Assembly (NCBI GenBank): GCA_963838235.1
Contig: CAWIQJ010000005.1
Location: 682,001 to 746,000 of the forward strand
DNA length: 64,000 bases
Direction: 5' to 3'
Source: JAFECT01 sp963838235
GTDB lineage: Bacteria > Pseudomonadota > Alphaproteobacteria > Caulobacterales > Caulobacteraceae
The notes under the pieces are model-generated. The model made no database searches. It was not told the origin of the DNA and saw only the letters and a program-made list of their open reading frames with translations. Every line of letters starts with the position of its first letter. Position 1 is the stretch's first letter. Both the position numbers and the translations under genes were made by a program. Below, piece after piece: positions 45,207 through 52,963 of this stretch.

Positions 45207-46327
45207 CACATCACCTCGATGTCGGCCTGCAGGGCGCCGGCGGCCTTGATCGCCTGCAGGATGGAGATCATGTCGCGCGGCGTGACGCCCGAGCGCGTTC
45301 AGGCCATTGACCAGGGTCGACAGCGACGACGCCCGCCTTGATCACCAGCAGCTTCTTGCCCTTCTCCTCGTCGACCTGAGACCTGCGACTGCGGCGACGA
45401 CCGTGGTCTGGCCCTGGCTGAACGGCGCGGGCTGGCTGACACCTGCGGCGTCTCCTGGACGGAGATGGTCAGGTTGCCCTGCGCGATCGCGACGGTGGAG
45501 ACGCGCACGTCGTCGCCCATCACCACCACGCCGTTGACCTCGTCGATGACCACCTTGGCGGGCGCTGTCGGCATCGACCGGCAGCTGTTCCACCGAGGTG
45601 ATGAACGCGACCATGTCCTGGCCTGTGGGGCGCCTTCAGCGCGACCACCGTGGGGTTCTCGCGACTCGGCGGACCCCGGATAGCGGCCGTTGATCGCATC
45701 GGCGATGTGGCGCGAGGTGGTGAAGTCGGGATTGCGCAGAGTCAGGCGCACGATCGGCATCTGGTCGAGCTGGAAGCCGACCTCGCGTTCGACCGTGCCG
45801 CCCGACGGCGATGCGGCCCGGCGGTCGGCACGCCGCGGGTGATCGACGAGCCCGAGGCGCCCGAAGCCGAGACCGAGCCGGTCTGCACCGTGCCCTGCGC
45901 CACCGCATAGGCCTGGCCGTCGGCGCCCAGCAGCGGGGTCACCATCAGGGTGCCGCCGAGCAGGCTCTTGGCGTCGCCCATGGCCGAGACCGTCACGTCG
46001 ATGCTGCGAGCCGGCCGCGGCGAACGCCGGCAGGTCGGCGGTGACCATCACCGCGGCGACGTTCTTGGTGTCCATGTTGGCTGTCGCGCGTGTTGACGCC
46101 CAGGCGCTCGAGCATGGCTTCGAGGCTCTGCTTGGTGAAGGGCGAGTTGCGCAGGGTGTCGCCGGTGCCGTTCAGGCCGACCACCAGGCCGTAGCCGACC
46201 AGCTGGTTCTTCGCGCACGCCCTCGCACGTCGACGATGTCCTTGATGCGCGAGGCCGCATAGGCCTGGTCGCAGCCGAACAGGAAGAGAAGGGACAGGAG
46301 GGAGACGGAGCCGAGATAGCGGAGCAT
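45206..46327 (-). pseudogene. flgI: Flagellar P-ring protein FlgI, reading frame broken by many indels
   Basis: Pieced across frames, the region encodes a standard FlgI. Segments include KNQLVGYGLVVGLNGTGDTL, NSPFTKQSLEAMLERLGVNT, AKSLLGGTLMVTPLLGADGQ, EVGFQLDQMPIVRLTLRNPD and VNGVVVMGDDVRVSTVAIAQ, ending ADIEVM. Length (about 374 residues) is normal. FlgI polymerises as the P ring around the rod in the peptidoglycan layer. The start used is ATG 46327 (MLRYLGSVSLL, signal ending AYA). An ATG at 46350 has a better GGAGGG, but it would leave almost no leader after the sigma-54 promoter. Indels occur about every 60-150 bases with conserved codons between them, so sequencing error is far likelier than loss of the gene. 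Confidence 0.88.
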
Positions 46328-46366
46328 GCGCGGCGCACCCCATTAAGCATAATTCCCTCCGCGCGA

Positions 46367-46382
46367 TGCGAACTCCGTGCCA
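46367..46382 (-). promoter_or_regulatory. Sigma-54 promoter of the flgI operon
   Basis: On the minus strand the site reads TGGCACGGAGTTCGCA. It has GG and GC at the exact -24/-12 spacing and differs from the consensus TGGCACG-N4-TTGCA at one base. Transcription would start near 46356, giving a leader of about 30 bases to ATG 46327. Late flagellar genes of Caulobacter use sigma-54, which fits. Confidence 0.72.
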
Positions 46383-46534
46383 GCGCCGCCGTCGGAATTC
46401 TCCTGCGAAATCAAAGTGGATGAGTTCGGGGCGGGCGGCGCTCGGCGCCGGGCGGCAGAAACTGCCGGGCCGTTAAGAATTCAGGAACCCGACGGTCCAA
46501 CACTGAAGACACGAACGCGGGTTCGGGGATTCGC

Positions 46535-46962
46535 ATGAAGGTCACAGGTCCGGGGGGAGCTCTCAGACGCCGACAGGCGGGGGCGGCAAGTCCGCGGCCG
46601 CGCCCGGATTCTCGGTCCAGGCCTCCGAGACTCAGGAACCCTCTGTCGCCTCCAAGCTTTCCGCGCCGGGCGCCGTGGCCTCGGTAGACGCCCTGTTGGC
46701 GCTGCAGGAAACCGAAGGCCCGGTCGAGCGGAAGAAGCGGGCGGTCCGCCGGGCCGGCCGGCTGCTGGACGTGCTGGACGAGGTCAAACTGGCGATTCTC
46801 GGCGAGGGCCAGGGGCCCGTGGCCCTGCAGAAGCTGGCCCAGGCCGCCCGGGAGGAGCGGGCACAGACCGACGATACTCGCCTCGAAGAAGTCCTGAACG
46901 AGGTCGAAACTCGCGCCGCAGTAGAGCTGGCTAAGGCGGAAATGTCACGCCTTGCGGCGTAA
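46535..46962 (+). CDS. fliX: Flagellar assembly regulator FliX (one apparent frameshift near 46562)
   Basis: The product is about 142 residues. It starts MKVTGPGGA, then after one missing base continues SQTPTGGGGKSAAAPGFSVQ. The Gly/Ala/Ser-rich N-terminal third and the conserved C-terminal part (VASVDALLALQETEGPVERK, RAVRRAGRLLDVLDEVKLAI, RLEEVLNEVETRAAVELAKA) match FliX. In Caulobacter FliX couples early flagellar assembly to the sigma-54 activator FlbD. It is divergent from flgI exactly as in Caulobacter crescentus. The break is at GGAGCTCTCAG, where one added base gives the family-like reading. Confidence 0.85.
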
Positions 46963-47064
46963 GGAAGCTTAACCGTTCACGGCTAGCTTTGGCCGATTGT
47001 CGGGAAAACCGGACGTGGCTATAAGCCCGGTCCTCTAATGGGGGCGTTGCTTAGCGTGAAGCGC

Positions 47065-47496
47065 ATGAAGGCGACCGCGTCAGTGATCATCGTGGAGGAC
47101 GAGTATCGTCCGACCGATAGAGAGCCGTTCATGAACGAACGGCAGCTCGAATACTTCCGCAAGAAGCTGCTGGGCTGGAAAGAGGACATCCTGAAAGAGT
47201 TCAAGGAGACTCTGTCCAATCTGCAGTTAGAGACCGAGAACCATCCCGACCTGGTCGACCGCGCCTCGTCCGAAACGGACCGCGCGCTCGAACTTCGTAC
47301 CCGCGACCGCCAACGCAAGCTGATCTCCAAGATCGACGACGCGCTGCGCCGGATCGAGGAAGGCACCTACGGTTACTGCGAAGAGACCGGCGAACCGATC
47401 GGGCTCGCGCGCCTCGACGCGCGGCCGACCGCGGTGCTCAGCGTCGAAGCCCAGGAAGCGCACGAGCGCCGGGAACGCGTTCACCGGGACGACTGA
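47065..47496 (+). CDS. dksA: DksA/TraR-family RNA polymerase-binding transcription factor
   Basis: The 143-residue protein reads MKATASVIIVEDEYRPTDRE, a start typical of alphaproteobacterial DksA. The coiled coil follows (YFRKKLLGWKEDILKEFKET to DRQRKLISKIDDALRRIEEG). The tip region ETENHPDLVDRASSETDRAL carries the DxxDxA residues that enter the polymerase secondary channel. The zinc-finger region keeps only one Cys (GTYGYCEETGEPIGLARLDA) and lacks the other three of Escherichia coli DksA. DksA acts with ppGpp on transcription initiation. In-frame starts at 47038 and 47056 exist. I prefer 47065 by family length. Confidence 0.93.
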   Translation: MKATASVIIVEDEYRPTDREPFMNERQLEYFRKKLLGWKEDILKEFKETLSNLQLETENHPDLVDRASSETDRALELRTRDRQRKLISKIDDALRRIEEGTYGYCEETGEPIGLARLDARPTAVLSVEAQEAHERRERVHRDD

Positions 47497-47504
47497 AGCT
47501 GGAC

Positions 47505-47891
47505 GTGTTCTCCGACTTCGGAGCGGCCCAAGCCGCCACCCTGGGCGGACTAGTGGTGGCCCTGGCCGTCATCGTGTTTCTCCGGCGCTCGGCGCGGGCC
47601 AAGCGCGCGGTGGCGAGTGCGATCGAACCGCCCGCGGATTTCAAGCATCTCAGGGCTGGCCGCCCGTATGCGGTCGTGCGCGCCTTCGTCGATTTCGACG
47701 GCGAGACCCACCCCGTCGGAGAGACCTGGATCTATCTGGGGCACGCCTTCGCGCCCGACGACGACGCCCTCAGCCTCCACGTCCGCGGCGACGACGACGC
47801 CGAACGCCGGATCCGCCTGTCCCGGCGCAGCGAGGATCAGGGCCCGATCATCGACGCCCTGGCGGCCTACGTGCAGCCGTCGGACGGGTAG
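47505..47891 (+). CDS. DUF3601-like small membrane-anchored protein
   Basis: The 128-residue protein has one N-terminal membrane helix (AATLGGLVVALAVIVFLRRS). A soluble domain follows with FKHLRAGRPYAVVRAFVDFD, GETHPVGETWIYLGHAFAPD and DDALSLHVRGDDDAERRIRL, the pattern I associate with DUF3601. The start is a GTG at 47505, nine bases after the dksA stop, so it is likely co-transcribed with dksA. No enzyme motif is visible and the role is unknown. Confidence 0.75.
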   Translation: MFSDFGAAQAATLGGLVVALAVIVFLRRSARAKRAVASAIEPPADFKHLRAGRPYAVVRAFVDFDGETHPVGETWIYLGHAFAPDDDALSLHVRGDDDAERRIRLSRRSEDQGPIIDALAAYVQPSDG

Positions 47892-47966
47892 AAATTCGCA
47901 CTTGACCGCCGGGCCGGTAACGGGCGCAATCTCCAGTAGTTTTGGATCGCCTTGGGGGGCGAAGTC

Positions 47967-48344
47967 ATGACCACCGTCAAAGCCATGATCGCGGCCGCGT
48001 GCGCCGCCGCCTGCACGCTGAGCGCCGCGTCGGCGTTCGCGCAAAGTTGTCCGCTGCCGCCGGGCCCTCCGCCGGAATCGGAGCGCCCTGTCCGACCGAG
48101 CGATCCGCCGGGCCAACCCGCCTGCATCGATGCTCGCGGGGGCACCGCCCGCTGCAGGAAAGGCGAGATCGACCGGGCGAACGCCCAGGTCGACGCCTAC
48201 AATGTGGCGATCCAGACCTTCAACCAGGCTTCGCACGCCTACGTTCAAACCCTGAACGGCTACGTCAGCGCCGCCCAGGACTACGCGTCGTGCGAACTGG
48301 ACATCGTCAACGGCAAGGCGCACCCGACGACGAACTCGCGGTAG
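47967..48344 (+). CDS. Small exported protein with helical C-terminal half
   Basis: The 125-residue product has a signal peptide (MTTVKAMIAAACAAACTLSA, then ASAFAQ). A Pro-rich segment with one Cys follows (SCPLPPGPPPESERPVRPSD). The C-terminal helix (GEIDRANAQVDAYNVAIQTF, NQASHAYVQTLNGYVSAAQD) has heptad-like spacing and ends in CELDIVNGKA. GGGGGC precedes the ATG at 47967. I do not recognise the family. Four Cys in the mature part suggest disulphides in the periplasm. Confidence 0.72.
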   Translation: MTTVKAMIAAACAAACTLSAASAFAQSCPLPPGPPPESERPVRPSDPPGQPACIDARGGTARCRKGEIDRANAQVDAYNVAIQTFNQASHAYVQTLNGYVSAAQDYASCELDIVNGKAHPTTNSR

Positions 48345-48438
48345 CCGACACGAACTCTGTCCGGCGCCTGACCGTCCGCTCGTCCCGCAAGAGGTCGCTA
48401 CTGCCGGATCGCGCAATCTCCGCTACCATCGGCCTGTG

Positions 48439-49542
48439 ATGACCGCCTCCACCAGCCTCCCGGCCTGGATCTATTCCGACCCGGGCTATTTCGACCTCGA
48501 GCGCGAGCGGGTGTTCCGTCAGGCGTGGCAGGTGGTCTGTCACCTCAACGACATTCCCAAGGCCGGCGACTACCACACGCTGGATTTCCTCAACGAGCAG
48601 GTGGTCGCGGTGCGCGGCGAAGACGGGGTGGTGCGCACGTTTCACAACGTCTGCCGCCATCGGGCGGCGCGGGTGCTGGATGGAAGCGGCGGCAACTGCG
48701 GCCGGCGCATGGTCTGCCCCTATCACGCCTGGAGCTATGGCCTGGATGGGCGGCTGATCCGCACACCGGCGTGGCAGGGATTCGAGGGGCTCGATCCGGT
48801 GGTCAACGGCCTGGCGCCGGTGGAGCAGGACATCTTCGGCGGCTTCGTCTTCGTGCGATTTGCGCCGGGGCTGCCGACCGTCAGCGAGATGATGGCGCCC
48901 TACGCCGACGAACTGGCGGTGCATCGCTTCGAGGAGCTGATCCCCCAGGGCCGCGTGACGCTGCGTCCGCGCGCGGTGAACTGGAAGAATATCGGCGACA
49001 ACTATTCCGACGCCCTGCACATCCCGGTGGCGCACCCGGGCCTGTCGCGCCTGTTTGCCGGCAGCTACGCCATGGAGGCTGACGCCTGGGTCGAGAAACT
49101 GTGGGGCGACATCACCGAACAGCCCTCGTCCAATCCGACCGAGCGCGCCTACCAGTCCCTGATGCCGATCTTCGATCACCTGCCCGAAGACGGGCGACGG
49201 CGCTGGGCCTACTACAAGCTCTGGCCCAACATCGCCTTCGACGTCTATCCGGACCAGGTGGACTTCATGCAGTTCATCCCGGTCTCGGCCACCCAGACGA
49301 TGATCCGCGAGATCGCCTACGCCCTGCCGGACAAGCGGCGCGAGGTAAGGGCGGCGCGCTATCTGAACTGGCGCATCAACCGCCAGGTCAACGCCGAGGA
49401 CACCGCGCTCGTCGCCCGGGTGCAGGCGGGGATGGCGTCCTCGTCCTACACCGTGGGGCCGCTGGCCAAGGGCGAGGTGGGGCTGACCGCCTTCGCCGAG
49501 CGGCTGTGCCGCTTCGTGCCGGAAACCCTGCGGGAAGCTTGA
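48439..49542 (+). CDS. Rieske non-haem iron aromatic-ring-hydroxylating oxygenase, alpha subunit
   Basis: The 367-residue protein has the Rieske cluster motif CRHRAARVLDGSG with CPYHAWSYGLDG (C-x-H and C-x2-H, 2Fe-2S). The catalytic iron motif is NIGDNYSDALHIPVAHPGLS (H-x4-H, preceded by the bridging Asp). The N-terminal part (AWIYSDPGYFDLERERVFRQ) is usual for this oxygenase group. Such proteins oxidise aromatic, quaternary ammonium or carnitine-type substrates using electrons from a separate reductase, which is not encoded nearby. The start could be ATG 48439 or the preceding GTG 48436. The frame is intact. The substrate is unknown. Confidence 0.88.
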   Translation: MTASTSLPAWIYSDPGYFDLERERVFRQAWQVVCHLNDIPKAGDYHTLDFLNEQVVAVRGEDGVVRTFHNVCRHRAARVLDGSGGNCGRRMVCPYHAWSYGLDGRLIRTPAWQGFEGLDPVVNGLAPVEQDIFGGFVFVRFAPGLPTVSEMMAPYADELAVHRFEELIPQGRVTLRPRAVNWKNIGDNYSDALHIPVAHPGLSRLFAGSYAMEADAWVEKLWGDITEQPSSNPTERAYQSLMPIFDHLPEDGRRRWAYYKLWPNIAFDVYPDQVDFMQFIPVSATQTMIREIAYALPDKRREVRAARYLNWRINRQVNAEDTALVARVQAGMASSSYTVGPLAKGEVGLTAFAERLCRFVPETLREA

Positions 49543-49593
49543 CACCGCCCGTCCGGTGACCGACCTACCCGGCTCGTAAGAGGTCGCTTTTCC

Positions 49594-50928
49594 ATGTCCG
49601 TCAAAGTCCGTATCGCGCCGTCGCCGACGGGCCGGCTGCATGTCGGCAACGTCCGCACCGCCCTAGTCAACTGGCTGTTCGCCAGGAACCAGCAGGGCTG
49701 TTTCGTGCTGCGCATCGACGACACGGACCGCGAGCGTTCGACCAAGGCCTTCGAGGAGTCCATCCGGCAGGACCTGGAATGGCTGGGCCTGACCTGGGAC
49801 GAGTTCTACCGCCAGTCCGAGCGCTTCGCGGTCTATGACGCGGCGGCGGAAAAGCTGCGCGCGACCGGCAAGCTCTACCCCGCCTACGAGACCCAGGAGG
49901 AGCTCGACCGCCGGCGCAAGGTGCAGCTGTCGCGAGGTCTGCCGCCTATCTACGATCGCGCGGCGCTGAAACTAACCGACGCGGAGCGCGCCGCCCTGGC
50001 GGCCGAGGGCCGGCGTCCGCACTGGCGCTTCAAGCTCGATGGACGCCGCGTCGCCTGGAACGACCTGGTGCGCGGCGACTGCGAGGTCGATACGGCCTCG
50101 ATGTCCGATCCCGTGCTCATTCGTGAAGACGGCGCCTATCTCTACACCCTGCCGTCGGTAGTCGATGACATCGACATGAGCATGACCCATGTGATCCGCG
50201 GCGAGGACCATGTCGCCAATACCGGCACGCAGATCGAAATCTTCCAGGCGCTGGGCGCCAAGGAGCCGGGCTTTGCACACATGGCGCTGCTCGTCGGCGC
50301 CGATGGTCACGCACTATCGAAGCGCCTGGGCTCGTTGTCGGTCGGACAGATGCGCGAAGAGGGTTTCGAGCCGCTCGCCATCACCAGCCACCTCGCCAAG
50401 ATCGGCACCAGCGACACCGTCGAGGCCGGGGAGTCGCTGGCCGCGCTCGGCGCGACCTTTTCGTTCGACAAGATGGGGCGTCATCCGGCGCGCTACGATT
50501 CCACCGATCTGGAGCGCCTGAACGCGCAGATCCTGCACGCGATGGACTATGCGACCGCGAAGCCGCGGCTCGCAGCGCTGAACGCCGACCTCGGCGAAGC
50601 CTTCTGGCATGCGGTGCGCGCCAACCTAGGCACGTTCGATGACGTGACCCTGTGGGCCGAGGTGGTGCGCGGCCCGCTGGCGACGCCGCAGGACGATCCG
50701 GCGTTCCTCGCCAAGGCCGCGGCGCTGCTGCCGGCAACGATGGACGCTCAGATGTGGCCGACCTGGACCGAGGCGGTGAAACAGGCGACCGGCGTGAAGG
50801 GCAAGGCGCTCTACATGCCGCTGCGCAAGGCGATCACGGGTTACGATCACGGTCCCGACATGGCGTCGCTCGCGCCCCTCATCGGTCGCGAGCGCATCGA
50901 GCGTCGGTTGCGGGGCGAAGCGGCGTAA
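49594..50928 (+). CDS. gltX: Glutamate--tRNA ligase
   Basis: The 444-residue protein is a class I synthetase. The HIGH-type motif is RIAPSPTGRLHVGNVRTALV and the KMSKS-type motif is HALSKRLGSLSV. The segment LRIDDTDRERSTKAFEESIR, catalytic residues in HVIRGEDHVANT and a short helical anticodon-binding domain complete it. It charges tRNA-Glu in the cytoplasm. It is shorter than GluRS1 enzymes (about 470), as in the second GltX clade of alphaproteobacteria, some of which can also charge tRNA-Gln. That specificity cannot be judged here. It has an ATG start and an intact frame. A strong terminator follows. Confidence 0.95.
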   Translation: MSVKVRIAPSPTGRLHVGNVRTALVNWLFARNQQGCFVLRIDDTDRERSTKAFEESIRQDLEWLGLTWDEFYRQSERFAVYDAAAEKLRATGKLYPAYETQEELDRRRKVQLSRGLPPIYDRAALKLTDAERAALAAEGRRPHWRFKLDGRRVAWNDLVRGDCEVDTASMSDPVLIREDGAYLYTLPSVVDDIDMSMTHVIRGEDHVANTGTQIEIFQALGAKEPGFAHMALLVGADGHALSKRLGSLSVGQMREEGFEPLAITSHLAKIGTSDTVEAGESLAALGATFSFDKMGRHPARYDSTDLERLNAQILHAMDYATAKPRLAALNADLGEAFWHAVRANLGTFDDVTLWAEVVRGPLATPQDDPAFLAKAAALLPATMDAQMWPTWTEAVKQATGVKGKALYMPLRKAITGYDHGPDMASLAPLIGRERIERRLRGEAA

Positions 50929-50933
50929 GGTTC

Positions 50934-50975
50934 GAGTCCACGGCTTGCCCGCCGAAGCCGTGGACTCTTTTTCTT
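50934..50975. terminator. Strong hairpin terminator after gltX
   Basis: A perfect 13-bp stem (GAGTCCACGGCTT at 50934-50946, AAGCCGTGGACTC at 50955-50967) with an eight-base loop is followed by TTTTTCTT. It lies six bases after the gltX stop and just beyond the end of a convergent gene. Confidence 0.9.
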
Positions 50976-51291
50976 AGGCTTTCGCCGCGGCGTTGCACGT
51001 TGCGAGTTGATCCGCCGTCAGGGTCTTGCCCTGCCAGGTGAACGTTGTCACCTGACCGAGTTGGGCGACTACCCGCTTGCACGCGCGCAACGCCGGTTGC
51101 GAGTCGCCGCCTGAGGCCAGGCAGATGCCGGCGGAGCAGCGCCAGTAGGCGCCGTCAACGATGGCGTGATCCGGCGTCTTTGCCGACGCGTCCTTCAGGG
51201 TCAGGCTTGTGCCGACGGGCTGGGCGAGGGCGGGAAGGGCCAGGGCGAGCGCCAGGGACGCGCCCGATACGATCTGAATGAAACTACGCAT
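50974..51291 (-). CDS. Small exported protein, CC_3844-like
   Basis: The 105-residue protein has a signal peptide (MRSFIQIVSGASLALALALP, ALAQ). The compact mature domain contains four Cys: VDGAYWRCSAGICLASGGDS, ALRACKRVVAQLG, then FTWQGKTLTADQLATCNAAA. The WRC-x4-C spacing, the ACKR segment and the FTWQG-x-L-x3-L-x2-C ending match what I recall of a Caulobacterales protein family named after CC_3844. The function is unknown. Two disulphides are likely. Location is periplasmic. Confidence 0.72.
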   Translation of the reverse strand: MRSFIQIVSGASLALALALPALAQPVGTSLTLKDASAKTPDHAIVDGAYWRCSAGICLASGGDSQPALRACKRVVAQLGQVTTFTWQGKTLTADQLATCNAAAKA

Positions 51292-51462
51292 GAACAGTCT
51301 CCTTGATCCGGCGCCGCCGCGCGATGGGTTCGCGGTTCGGGAGGGCGCGGGGTCATGAGTCCGTTTCTAAAAGAGACTGTCAAGTGACGTTTTCATTGAA
51401 AACGCACATCGGCGCCTGAACGTTGTTAAGTTATCACAGTTCACCTAGATGGGAAGACGCTG

Positions 51463-52044
51463 TCAGGCCGCGTCGGCCTGGGCCTCCAGGGCGGGCAGCA
51501 TGTCCTCGATCCGCTCGACCGCGGCGAAGGCCTCGGTGAAGGCCGCGGGCGTCAGCCGGGCCTCGATGGTGTGGCGGAACAGCTCGAACAACGGGTCCCA
51601 AAATCCTTGAATATTCAGGAAAACCACCGGCTTGCGGTGAAGGTCCAACCGCTTCCAGGACAGCAGTTCGATAATCTCCTCCAGGGTGCCGATGCCCCCC
51701 GGCAGGACGGCGAAGGCGTCCGACTCTTCGAACATGCGCAGCTTTCGGGTGGGCATGTCGCGGACCACCACGGTCTCGACCGCGCCATAGACGCCTTCGC
51801 GGTCGGTGAGGAACTCAGGAATGATGCCCAGGACCCGGCCGCCGGCCTCATGCGCCGCCCGCGCCGCCGCGCCCATCAAGCCCACGCCGCCGCCGCCGTA
51901 GACCAGACGGACGCCGTTTTCGGCGAGGTTTCGCCCGAGGTCGCGCGCTGCGGCCAGGAAGGCGGGGTCCGCGTCGTTGGACGAGCCGCAATAGAGGCAC
52001 ACCGAATTCACACGCCGGATTTGGCGTTCGGCCGCCTCGACCAT
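51463..52044 (-). CDS. LOG family protein (cytokinin-riboside-monophosphate phosphoribohydrolase type)
   Basis: The 193-residue Rossmann-fold protein has SVCLYCGSSNDADPAFLAAA, VYGGGGVGLMGAAARAAHEA and the family signature FAVLPGGIGTLEEIIELLSW. TRKLRMFEESDAFAVLPGG contains the R-x6-E segment. LOG enzymes release the free base from nucleoside 5'-monophosphates. In bacteria the usual substrate may be AMP-like and not cytokinin. It is cytoplasmic. The gene is divergent from the lipoprotein gene at 52172. Confidence 0.92.
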   Translation of the reverse strand: MVEAAERQIRRVNSVCLYCGSSNDADPAFLAAARDLGRNLAENGVRLVYGGGGVGLMGAAARAAHEAGGRVLGIIPEFLTDREGVYGAVETVVVRDMPTRKLRMFEESDAFAVLPGGIGTLEEIIELLSWKRLDLHRKPVVFLNIQGFWDPLFELFRHTIEARLTPAAFTEAFAAVERIEDMLPALEAQADAA

Positions 52045-52171
52045 CCTTATCCTCGCTGAATTGACGGCGCGCGCTTGCGCCCGCGGTCCTGTCTAACAAT
52101 CTTGGGCCTAACGATCCTGGCCCAAAACCATTTAGGCAGGGTCGGGTTTCCCGGTTCTGAAGGCAAGCGGA

Positions 52172-52963
52172 ATGCACAGCCACGGTCTCGCCCTCGGTTT
52201 CATCCTCTCCACGCTCATGCTTGCGGCGTGCGGCAAGAAGGATGCGGCCACCCTGCTGACCGCCCCCGATCCGTCCCACGCGCCCTCCACCTATCTGTCG
52301 CCGCCGCAGGTCCTGGCGGTCGCCGCCCGGCCCGGCGGCGCGATCGCGATCGAAGGCGCCGCGGCGCCGGATAGCCGCATCCGCGGCGTCACGCCGGACC
52401 GCAAGGGCTATGGCGCGACCACCGGCAAGAACGGGCGCTTCTCGCTCGAGGTCCCGCCCAGCAATGCGCCGGAGCTGATCGCCATCTCCGAAGAGAACGG
52501 CCGCCGCCAACTGCAGACCGACGGCTGGCTGTTCGTGCCGCCCGATGCGCCCCAGCGGGCGGTGATCCTGCGCGCCGGCGCGCCGTCGCGGCCGCTGCAG
52601 GCGGGTCTCGTCGCCGCCATCGATTTCGACGCGGCGGGCGGGGCGGCGATCGCGGGCGTCGCGGCGCCGGACGCCGAGGTGGACGTGTCGGTGGACGGCG
52701 GAACCGCCGTGCGCGCCTTTGCGGATGCGCGCGGCGTCTGGGGCGCAAGGCTGGGCGTCGACAAGCACGTGACCCCGGGCGCCCACCAGGTGCGCGTGAT
52801 CAGCGGGAGCCTCGTCGTCGATCGCTCGTTCGACTTCACGGCGGGCGCCACCACGCAAATCTTCACCGCCACGCGCGAAGCCGACGGTTGGCGCATCGCC
52901 TGGGTGATGCCGGGCGGCGGCGTGCAGACCACCTTCCTGCTGGTCGGGGCGGCGCGGTCTTGA
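52172..52963 (+). CDS. Lipoprotein with carboxypeptidase-regulatory/Ig-like repeats
   Basis: The 263-residue protein has a lipoprotein signal (MHSHGLALGFILSTLMLAAC, lipobox LAAC). Two similar beta-sandwich-like units follow: IEGAAAPDSRIRGVTPDRKG, continuing GRFSLEVPP, and IAGVAAPDAEVDVSVDGGTA, continuing RGVWGARLG. This repeat is the kind seen in Ig-like and carboxypeptidase-regulatory domains. No enzyme site is visible. It would be anchored to a membrane facing the periplasm. The stop overlaps the TTG start of the ABC exporter, so the two are probably one transcript. Confidence 0.78.
   Translation: MHSHGLALGFILSTLMLAACGKKDAATLLTAPDPSHAPSTYLSPPQVLAVAARPGGAIAIEGAAAPDSRIRGVTPDRKGYGATTGKNGRFSLEVPPSNAPELIAISEENGRRQLQTDGWLFVPPDAPQRAVILRAGAPSRPLQAGLVAAIDFDAAGGAAIAGVAAPDAEVDVSVDGGTAVRAFADARGVWGARLGVDKHVTPGAHQVRVISGSLVVDRSFDFTAGATTQIFTATREADGWRIAWVMPGGGVQTTFLLVGAARS

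Noticed and set aside
45206..46327. Reading flgI as a true pseudogene and the organism as non-flagellated
   Set aside because: Codon-level conservation is intact between the indels and the flanking flagellar genes are present. The pattern fits sequencing error better.
46470..46500. A TTAA-N7-GGAA stretch upstream of fliX as a CtrA box
   Set aside because: Only one half-site matches TTAA. The second half is too degenerate to call, although CtrA control of fliX would fit the lineage.
50929..50955. A T-loop-like GGTTCGAGTCC after gltX that could suggest a tRNA
   Set aside because: The bases belong to the terminator hairpin 50934-50967. No acceptor stem, D-arm or anticodon arm can be drawn around them.
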